Below are positions 7,476-13,609 of a stretch of 17,812 nt of DNA, piece by piece. Position 1 is the first letter of the stretch, and the number at the start of each line of letters is the position of its first letter. The notes beneath the pieces are model-generated. The model was not told where the DNA came from. It searched no databases and saw only the letters and a program-made list of their open reading frames with translations. Source of the DNA: JAPLHP01 sp963720375 (GTDB lineage: Bacteria > Chloroflexota > Dehalococcoidia > UBA2247 > RBG-13-53-26). The stretch covers positions 1 to 17,812 of the forward strand of contig CAVRFM010000027.1 in NCBI GenBank assembly GCA_963720375.1, read 5' to 3'. Both the position numbers and the translations under genes were made by a program.

Positions 7476-10250
7476 TTATTCGTCGAACTGGAAGCCCTTT
7501 TCTGCGAACAGTCTTGTGCAACTACTGACAACGTCAGGGTCATACAGGGTACCGCTATTCTGTATGATCTCTCCGAGAGCTTTATCCAGACCAAGAGCGG
7601 GTCGATAGGGACGATGGGAAAACATGGCCTCAACCACATCTGATACTGCCAGGATGCGTGCTTCCAAGAGAATCCCCTCGCCACGAAGGGCAAATGGATA
7701 TCCAGATCCATTCATCCTTTCATGGTGCTGAAGCACGATTTCAGCGATCTGCCCGAAGGACTCTATGTTCTTCAATATGTCATAGGCAGCTTGAGGATGA
7801 GTCTTGATAATGGCGAATTCGATTTCAGTCAAGTTGCCCGGTTTGCTGAGTATCTCAGAAGGTAGAGATATCTTGCCCAGATCGTGAAGAAGTCCGGCTG
7901 TGCGGATAGTACGCGTACGGTCGCTTGACAAGCCCATTTCCCGCGCTATGGCACAGGCAAGCTGGGACACCCGTCTTTGGTGACCAGCAGTGTAGCGGTC
8001 CTTCGTCTCAACAGTGGACGCTATGGCCTGGACGGTGCCCTCAATAGTTCTCTCCAGCACTTCCAGACTATGATGCAGCCCCTCTTCTGCCTTCTTCCGC
8101 TCCGAGATGTCACGCAGGACCCCCAGAATCTCAACCGGCCGACCACTGGAATCGCGCAAGAAACTCACTGTGGTATCAGCCCAAACCATCGAGCCGTCCT
8201 TCCGCTTGAATTCCAATTCCAGCGTTCCCTCACCTGATACCCTCCCTGGTTTCCTTTGCTCAAGAGCAACCACTCTGGCAAAGGTATCGGTAACCGCCTC
8301 GAGAGAAGCGCTGGTCAGCCTTGTCTCGACTGTGCCGGCCATTGCTTCCTCAACGCTGTAACCCAGCAGGCGAGTGACGGAAGGGCTGAAATAGGTGGGA
8401 CTAAGGTTCATGTCAGTAACCCAGATGACATCTGAGATGTTCTCCGCCAGCAGACGGTAGCGTCGCTCGCTCTCCGACAGCGCCCGTTCGGCCTTCTTGC
8501 GCTCGGTGATATCGCGCGATATGCCGTGTATGCCAATCAGAGTCCCCTTGGCATTCCGTATGCCACTGACCAGGTTCTCCACCCAGACCGTGGAGCCGTT
8601 CTTGTGGTAGTACTCCACCTCGACCTTCACAGTTCGTTCAGGGTCGAGCCCATGACTCCGTTCACGCTCCCGCTCCAACTCCGCGCAGAGCAGCGCTTGT
8701 ACTTGGGCAAACGACTCCGGTGTCATTTGCATCTGAGGGTTCTGTGACAGGCGCTCTTCTGGCGTGAAACCAAGCACCTTCTCTATCGACGGGCTGACGT
8801 AGGTCGTGCGGAGACTGAGATCCAAGGTCCAGATGATGTCACCTGTCTTCTCGGTCAGTAATCGGAATTTTTCTTCCGATGCTCGCAATGTCTCTTCAGC
8901 TCGCCGGCGCTCGGTGACATCATTCAGCATGGCCAGAGCAGCTGAGTTCCCTTCCCAGGTGAGTAAGGCAACATTTACTTCTACCCACCTGGTTATGCCT
9001 TCCTTGTCAATCCACCTGAACTGATAATTTTGGGGGACTGCATCACCTCTCATCCTCTTGGCATGGTATTCTGCTACCATCTCGAGGTCATCAGAATGGA
9101 CAAAATTCGTAAACGGTTTAGAGACCAACTCCTCCGCCGAGTACATGCTCAACTCGGTGAACCTGCGATTGACGAACTTCAGAACACCATCCTGGATTAC
9201 CGCTATGCCTTCACCGGCATTGTCTATGAGAAGACGATTCTTCTCTTCCGACTCCATCAGCTTCCGCTCCGCTTCTTTTCGGCTGGTCACATCTATCAGG
9301 GAGATGAGCAGTGCCGGCTTCCCCTGGAACTCAGTCTGAACAGCCATGCCAGTGATCCAGAGCCACTGGCCATTTGCTCTTCTCACCATCAATTCGGCAA
9401 TTTCGTGCCAATTCTTGTCTACCAATACCTGGGCCATCTGGTTGGCAACCCAGTCCCTGTCTTCCGGCCGAAGATATTCCATCGAATCGATGCCGATGAG
9501 GTCATCAGGAGAGGCGAATCCGAATATTCTGGCTGTGGCCTCATTCGCCAGCGCCACGAGACCGGTTTCTCCGTCAATGACCTCCATGGCGGTCTGCGTA
9601 TTCTCGAAGAGATGTCGGTACTTCTCCTCGCTCTTCCTGAGGGCTGCCTCTGTCTTTTTCCGCCCCGGGTTTTCCATTCTTCGCCACATACCTCGCCGCT
9701 TTGTCAGGGCAACGCAGTGGTTCCTGACTACGTCCAAGGATTCCCGCACCTCGCATCCGTCAAGAGGATAGCTGCAGATGGCCATCACCCGGTATTCGTC
9801 TATGAGATTGTCAACCATTTCTTCGTATCGGGTGAGACTCTCCCAGTCCCTCTTCTCCAGCCAGCCGGCATTTGCGGCAACTCTGAGACCCTCGTAGCCC
9901 TTATGTGTCACTTCAGCGATCTTGTTGCTGGCCAAGCTCAGAGCCCTCTGCGGGCTGAATGAGCCATCGCTGACATACCATTCGGTATAGGGGATTATCT
10001 CGATTTGGCCTCTCTTGGCATAGCTGTCGAAAAGCGCCATCGCTTCTCTCAGGGCTTTCTGGGCGTCCGAATCGTCAATGGGCGCTGAAGTGATCCAGAC
10101 GCAGAGCTCATTGTTATCCAGTCCTGCCCTGAAGTAGGGCACCAGGATATCCAGCAGATCCTGTTCGGTCTCATACCATTGGCAGATATGTGTCCCCCAT
10201 GGAACACTACCCAGGACTTCGATTCCCGACTCCCTCAGCTTCTCAGCCAT
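7476..10250 (-). CDS. MEDS-PAS(x4)-HD-GYP sensor, probable c-di-GMP phosphodiesterase
   Basis: A 924-residue soluble signalling protein. Residues 9-185 match the MEDS domain (methanogen/methylotroph DcmR sensory domain), beginning GTHICQWYETEQDLLDIL and including IPYTEWY and the LRVAANAGWLEK segment. Four PAS domains follow, at about 207-325, 335-450, 455-585 and 595-720; each ends in the usual D[IV]TERKKAE-type coiled linker. The C-terminus (735-924) is an HD-GYP domain with LLHDLGK (H789, D790), HHERMNGSGYP (842-852) and HRPYRPALG. HD-GYP proteins break down cyclic di-GMP; all metal-binding His/Asp positions I can recognise are kept, but the usual Asp of HHExxDGxGYP is Asn847. No membrane helix is present, so it should sense cytoplasmic ligands. 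A GGAGGT ribosome site decides the start; a longer frame reaches 10388. It is transcribed away from the regulator block. Confidence 0.93.
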   Translation of the reverse strand: MAEKLRESGIEVLGSVPWGTHICQWYETEQDLLDILVPYFRAGLDNNELCVWITSAPIDDSDAQKALREAMALFDSYAKRGQIEIIPYTEWYVSDGSFSPQRALSLASNKIAEVTHKGYEGLRVAANAGWLEKRDWESLTRYEEMVDNLIDEYRVMAICSYPLDGCEVRESLDVVRNHCVALTKRRGMWRRMENPGRKKTEAALRKSEEKYRHLFENTQTAMEVIDGETGLVALANEATARIFGFASPDDLIGIDSMEYLRPEDRDWVANQMAQVLVDKNWHEIAELMVRRANGQWLWITGMAVQTEFQGKPALLISLIDVTSRKEAERKLMESEEKNRLLIDNAGEGIAVIQDGVLKFVNRRFTELSMYSAEELVSKPFTNFVHSDDLEMVAEYHAKRMRGDAVPQNYQFRWIDKEGITRWVEVNVALLTWEGNSAALAMLNDVTERRRAEETLRASEEKFRLLTEKTGDIIWTLDLSLRTTYVSPSIEKVLGFTPEERLSQNPQMQMTPESFAQVQALLCAELERERERSHGLDPERTVKVEVEYYHKNGSTVWVENLVSGIRNAKGTLIGIHGISRDITERKKAERALSESERRYRLLAENISDVIWVTDMNLSPTYFSPSVTRLLGYSVEEAMAGTVETRLTSASLEAVTDTFARVVALEQRKPGRVSGEGTLELEFKRKDGSMVWADTTVSFLRDSSGRPVEILGVLRDISERKKAEEGLHHSLEVLERTIEGTVQAIASTVETKDRYTAGHQRRVSQLACAIAREMGLSSDRTRTIRTAGLLHDLGKISLPSEILSKPGNLTEIEFAIIKTHPQAAYDILKNIESFGQIAEIVLQHHERMNGSGYPFALRGEGILLEARILAVSDVVEAMFSHRPYRPALGLDKALGEIIQNSGTLYDPDVVSSCTRLFAEKGFQFDE

Positions 10251-10257
10251 CTCGTCT

Positions 10258-10263
10258 ACCTCC
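10258..10263 (-). promoter_or_regulatory. Ribosome binding site deciding the HD-GYP gene start
   Basis: GGAGGT on the minus strand, seven bases before the ATG at 10250. The open frame continues to 10388, but the extra 46 residues show no similarity to the MEDS fold and contain this site, so translation most likely starts at 10250. Confidence 0.7.
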
Positions 10264-10523
10264 ACACCATGTCTGGTGTTGAATACTCTCTTATGATAGC
10301 TTGCGCTTACAGAGCACCGTTCGAGACCTGCGCACAGGACCTCTTCAAAGCAGAGTGGCGACAGTACAGTATAAGGAGGCAGTCTCACATCTGTGTATCA
10401 GGAGAGCCTGTGAACTTCACAGTTTCTTCTCTGACGACTATCGAACCTCTCTCATCTCGGTCTCCATAGTAAGTCAACGCATCCTTGGTTGAAGCTTAGC
10501 AGTCCACGATGGCGTCCTGCGAT

Positions 10524-10589
10524 AAGAGTCCGAGAGCAACTTGTCCTATCTACGATAGCCGATGCTGAACAAGTAGGCAGGGGACTCTT
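10524..10589. repeat. Nested inverted repeats in the HD-GYP upstream region
   Basis: AAGAGTCC (10524-10531) is perfectly inverted at 10582-10589. Inside it ACTTGT (10540-10545) pairs with ACAAGT (10569-10574), and CTATC-TAC-GATAG (10546-10558) forms a hairpin directly after the first arm. The three helices stack into one plausible 66-base fold on either strand. It lies about 270-340 bases ahead of the HD-GYP start; the whole stretch 10251-10700 otherwise has no gene I can support. Confidence 0.4.
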
Positions 10590-10608
10590 GCCTTCCAACA
10601 CGATCCAA

Positions 10609-10670
10609 ATATAGTGTCACTCTGTCCCCCCTATGTATCCAAGCTGAGGTTGAGGCTGATATAATGTCAC
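10609..10670 (+). repeat. 12-bp direct repeat carrying -10-like boxes, 50 bp apart
   Basis: ATATAGTGTCAC (10609-10620) and ATATAATGTCAC (10659-10670) differ at one base and are exactly 50 bp apart. Each contains a -10-like hexamer (TATAGT, TATAAT). Upstream of the first, TTGCCT at 10588-10593 with a 16-base spacer is a possible -35; the second has none. They lie just before the small gene at 10722. Confidence 0.4.
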
Positions 10671-10721
10671 GGAAGATTCCAGCCTAATAAACAGAGGCAG
10701 GTGAATTTGGAGATGGCTATC

Positions 10722-10907
10722 ATGAGCACTCTTCGGATCCTTAAGAAGGCACCGAGAGCCTTATATAGGTGGCTGATGAAATACAGCGGCACTACAATGA
10801 TCATAGATAGCGTAGAAGAAAGACTTCGTAAGCGAGAAAGCCTGAATCATTCTGAAGAGCCTTCCGATACCCAGTCTAGCGCAGGCCCTGCATTAAGAGG
10901 TAAATAG
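10722..10907 (+). CDS. Possible small basic protein, unknown
   Basis: An open frame of 61 residues from ATG 10722, with GGAG at 10709-10712 nine bases ahead. ATG 10713 or GTG 10701 are in frame but lack a site. The N-terminal half is basic and amphipathic (LRILKKAPRALYRWLMKY), possibly a membrane-surface helix; the C-terminal half is hydrophilic and Ser/Glu/Pro-rich, so probably unfolded. No family is recognised. Support comes from the ribosome site, a TATAAT 57 bases upstream and the terminator-like repeats that begin 14 bases after the stop. It could equally be a chance frame in a 1.1-kb intergenic region. Confidence 0.35.
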   Translation: MSTLRILKKAPRALYRWLMKYSGTTMIIDSVEERLRKRESLNHSEEPSDTQSSAGPALRGK

Positions 10908-10920
10908 GCTCATTGCTGCA

Positions 10921-10988
10921 CAGGGTTAGTAAAGCAGCCCCATTCTAAAACACTAACCTTATTAACTTTGCTAACTTTTTTAACCCTG
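10921..10988 (+). terminator. TAAC 9-bp periodic repeat with alternative stems and a T-run
   Basis: TAAC recurs at 10954, 10963, 10972 and 10981, exactly nine bases apart, in the loose unit TAACYTTNN. A single upstream arm (10921-10934) can pair with several copies. GTTAGT pairs with ACTAAC (10952-10957). GTTAGTAAAG (10925-10934) pairs with CTTTGCTAAC (10966-10975) through nine Watson-Crick pairs plus one wobble, directly followed by T5. CAGGGTTA (10921-10928) pairs perfectly with TAACCCTG (10981-10988). The second option looks like a Rho-independent terminator for the small gene that ends at 10907, although its 31-base loop is long. Confidence 0.4.
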
Positions 10989-11042
10989 CATCTCCATGAC
11001 TAAGACCTCTCCAGACCACTTCCCAAAGACTCTTCCAAAATG

Positions 11043-11138
11043 TAGCCCAGTGGAACTCAAACATTTATGCAGGTTTGGGCTAGTTTTGCACAAGTACAGA
11101 AGCTGGCATGTTTGAGTGGTGTGTGGTGTCAACATGCC
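11043..11138. repeat. Cluster of overlapping inverted repeats
   Basis: Three perfect inverted pairs interlock within 96 bases: TAGCCCA (11043-11049) with TGGGCTA (11076-11082), ACTCAAACAT (11055-11064) with ATGTTTGAGT (11108-11117), and GGCATGTT (11105-11112) with AACATGCC (11131-11138). The second and third share bases, so not all can form together. No coding sequence is visible in 10908-11409, a 502-base gap whose other contents are the TAAC repeats, a second dyad and a promoter. Confidence 0.45.
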
Positions 11139-11170
11139 CAAGAATGGGAGTGAGGCCAGTGGTTAAAGTT

Positions 11171-11214
11171 GTCCTAATTAAAGCTATAGTAGTTAGTATT
11201 GCTTTAAGTGGGAC
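11171..11214. repeat. 14-bp imperfect dyad upstream of the regulator promoter
   Basis: GTCCTAATTAAAGC (11171-11184) is inverted at 11201-11214 (GCTTTAAGTGGGAC), with twelve Watson-Crick matches, one wobble and one mismatch around a 16-base A/T-rich loop. It ends 60 bases before the -35 box of the promoter at 11275, where an activator or repressor site would fit. There is no T-run on either side, so it is not a terminator. Confidence 0.45.
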
Positions 11215-11274
11215 AAGGGGGTAATCACGAATCGAGGCTGACCTTGGAAATGTCTGAATGAATAGAGCGCTGTC

Positions 11275-11304
11275 TTGACATCCTACGTGGCATTATGATA
11301 TGAT
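11275..11304 (+). promoter_or_regulatory. Strong sigma70-type promoter for the response regulator-ATPase pair
   Basis: A consensus -35 TTGACA (11275-11280) is followed after 18 bases by TATGAT (11299-11304), five of six matches to the -10 consensus. A second TATGAT five bases earlier has poor spacing. The start point would be near 11311, leaving a leader of about 100 bases before the ATG at 11410. This is the best promoter in the window. Confidence 0.65.
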
Positions 11305-11409
11305 ATATGATTAGTTCGTATATGTACTGAGGCAAGATTAAGGAAGGATTCAGGTTCGTATCGGGTATAGGAAATGATGCTGTTACGTTCCTACCGTTAG
11401 AGATATCAA

Positions 11410-11808
11410 ATGAATGTCATGGGGAAGAAAATACTGGTCGTTGACGATGACCCTACCTCCCTGAGGTTGCTAGAGCTTATCCTTGGTAAAGAAGGCTACC
11501 AGGTGGTAAGCGCTTCTAACGGTTTGGAAGCACTGAGGAAAGCGAGAACGGAATCCCCTGATCTCCTGATTCTGGATGTGATGTTGCCCGGCTTCGATGG
11601 CCTTGAGGTCTGCCATCGCTTGCGAAGCGAACCTGACATGGCGAAATTGCCCATCCTGATGCTTTCCGCCAAGCAGCAAAAGAGCGACCAGGATGCTGCT
11701 TCAAAAGTTGGGGCTAATGCTTTCTTGCCCAAACCAGTGAACAGGACAGCGCTCCTAAGCAAGGTGGCAGAATTCGTGGGGGATCAGAAAGACCCGAACG
11801 CCATCTGA
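11410..11808 (+). CDS. Stand-alone response regulator receiver domain (CheY-like)
   Basis: A 132-residue single REC domain with no output domain. Acid-pocket residues are D12-D14 (VVDDDP), the phospho-acceptor is D56 (LILDVMLPG), the switch Ser is S86 (LMLSAK) and the conserved Lys is K108 (LPKPV). Such proteins act by binding a partner or as phosphorelay shuttles. The start at 11410 has only a weak AGAG ahead; ATG 11419 is possible and would lose three residues. The PilB-like ATPase gene begins 22 bases after the stop, so the two are almost surely co-transcribed and the ATPase or its regulators may be the target. The hybrid kinase encoded convergently at 13610-17116 ends in an HPt domain and could be the phosphoryl donor, by inference. 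Confidence 0.92.
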   Translation: MNVMGKKILVVDDDPTSLRLLELILGKEGYQVVSASNGLEALRKARTESPDLLILDVMLPGFDGLEVCHRLRSEPDMAKLPILMLSAKQQKSDQDAASKVGANAFLPKPVNRTALLSKVAEFVGDQKDPNAI

Positions 11809-11830
11809 ACGCGCACTTCAAGCATGAAGC

Positions 11831-13546
11831 ATGGAGAAGGATGAACTGAAGGATCTTGCCGTTGGCACGGAAACCGATACAGAATTGGGTGAATTGCTTG
11901 TTAGAGAGGAACTGATTACTCCGGAGAAACTGGAGACAGCCCTGGCAGTTCAGAGGCAGCAAGGTGGCAGACTTGCCGAAATACTCCGAGTCCAGGGCGT
12001 GATCAAACCTGAAGATTTGTCGGCTGTAGTCAGCATCCTGTTGAATGTGCCTTTTATTGATTTGCAGAGACATAAGGTTCAGACTCGTGCAGTAGGACTT
12101 ATCACCGCAGACTTTGCACGGAAGCATACTCTGATACCCTTGGATGTAGTTGGCGACTCCCTGCTGGTAGTTATGGCTGACCCTCAGGATAGCCAGGCTA
12201 TTAATGACATCAGAGTCCGGGCAAAGATGAAAGTGAAGGTCGCCCTCGGTATACCTGCAGACATACAACGTGCTATTGATATCAATTATCGCTCCGTTAG
12301 TGAGATCGAAAAGCAGGTACTGAGGTTCGCGCCTCCAGTAACTAAAGAACAGGTAAGAGTCACCTCAGAACAGGCTGATGAGACGCCCATTGCACAGACG
12401 GTTAACTTGCTTTTCACCCAAGCAGTGACAGACCGTGCTTCTGATATTCACATTGAACCACAGGAAGACAGGCTCCGTATCCGCCTCAGAATCGACGGCG
12501 TTCTACGTGATATACTCTCTCTGCCGCTGAGTGTGCACGCTCAGCTGCTCTCCAGAATAAAAATCGTTGCGGGGATGAATATTGCTGAACAGAGACGTCC
12601 CCAGGATGGGCAGATCACCGTTAGAGTTCGCGACAAGGATATTGACATTCGTGTTGCTACTATGGCTACTGTTCATGGAGAACGAGCTACTTTGAGGATT
12701 CTCGATAAATCTCTCTCATTGATCAGTCTTTCACAACTAGGCTTGATGGCAGATAGTCTGGCGAAATTCCAGATGATGGCTAGAAACCCCTTCGGTCTTG
12801 TCCTGGTGGGCGGGCCGACAGGGTCGGGCAAAACGACCACCCTCTATGCCCTAATCAACACCCTTGACCGCACGGGACGCAACATCATGACGATTGAGGA
12901 CCCAGTTGAATACCGTTTCAATGATATCAACCAGAATCAGGTAAATGTCAAAGCAGACATCACCTTTGCCAGTGGTCTCAGGGCTATTATGCGCCATGAC
13001 CCCAATGTTATTCTGGTGGGCGAGATACGGGACAATGAAACAGCCGCAGTTGCTATACAGGCAGCGCTAACAGGGCATCTGGTATTGTCTTCAGTTCATG
13101 CTAACGATGCAGTTGGTGTCGTGTTCCGCTTGATGAACTTGGGGATTGAACCTTATCTCATCACATCTACACTGCTCGGGATTTCAACGCAAAGAATGGC
13201 GCGTCGTCTTTGCCCCCATTGTCTAACTCCCTATGAGCCTGCGCCGGAGGAGCTTGATGCTTACAGCAAGGAAGTGCCAGAACGTCCGTCCATGTTCTAC
13301 GGCGCCGGGTCAGGCTGTAACATGTGCGGCAATACCGGCTACCAGGGACGTACCGGCCTTTTTGAAGTACTGGTTATGACTGACGGAATGCGGAATATGA
13401 TCCGCAGTAATGCCACTGCGGTTGATCTCAAAGCACAAGCCCTAGAGGAAGGCATGGTAACCATGAGACGGGACGGGATGCTGAAAGTGAAGGAAGGCAA
13501 AACTTCAATCAGCGAGGTACTCAGTAAAGTCTCCACAATCATGTGA
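11831..13546 (+). CDS. PilB/GspE-type secretion or pilus assembly ATPase
   Basis: A 571-residue cytoplasmic hexameric motor ATPase of the type II secretion/type IV pilus family, full length. Residues 15-155 form the N-terminal MshEN/GSPII_E_N fold. The core has Walker A GPTGSGKTT (328-336), the Asp box TIEDPVEY (354-361), Walker B ILVGEIRD (394-401), the His box LTGHLVLSSVHAND (413-426) and a tetracysteine zinc site (C461-x2-C464, C496-x2-C499). These fit an assembly ATPase and not the retraction ATPase PilT, which lacks the long N-domain and zinc site. The MshEN repeats, which bind c-di-GMP in some relatives, are only partly conserved here (ELGELLVREEL; RLAEILRVQGV). ATG 11831 follows the regulator stop by 22 bases with no clear ribosome site. 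No pilin, PilC, PilM-Q or prepilin peptidase gene lies in the window. Confidence 0.93.
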   Translation: MEKDELKDLAVGTETDTELGELLVREELITPEKLETALAVQRQQGGRLAEILRVQGVIKPEDLSAVVSILLNVPFIDLQRHKVQTRAVGLITADFARKHTLIPLDVVGDSLLVVMADPQDSQAINDIRVRAKMKVKVALGIPADIQRAIDINYRSVSEIEKQVLRFAPPVTKEQVRVTSEQADETPIAQTVNLLFTQAVTDRASDIHIEPQEDRLRIRLRIDGVLRDILSLPLSVHAQLLSRIKIVAGMNIAEQRRPQDGQITVRVRDKDIDIRVATMATVHGERATLRILDKSLSLISLSQLGLMADSLAKFQMMARNPFGLVLVGGPTGSGKTTTLYALINTLDRTGRNIMTIEDPVEYRFNDINQNQVNVKADITFASGLRAIMRHDPNVILVGEIRDNETAAVAIQAALTGHLVLSSVHANDAVGVVFRLMNLGIEPYLITSTLLGISTQRMARRLCPHCLTPYEPAPEELDAYSKEVPERPSMFYGAGSGCNMCGNTGYQGRTGLFEVLVMTDGMRNMIRSNATAVDLKAQALEEGMVTMRRDGMLKVKEGKTSISEVLSKVSTIM

Positions 13547-13609
13547 AAATGAGAGATAGCCAGAGCCGTCTGTCATGAGGTATCGATATTAGCTTGTCCG
13601 AAGATTCAG

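Noticed and set aside
9030..9962. 310-codon plus-strand open frame
   Set aside because: It is antisense to the PAS region of the HD-GYP gene, which has full domain support; the long frame is a by-product of that gene's codon pattern.
10916..10945. GCACAGGG reminiscent of the start of a c-di-GMP-I riboswitch
   Set aside because: The following CAAACC, the tetraloop helix and the GGUAGGUAGCGGGG block of that riboswitch are absent.
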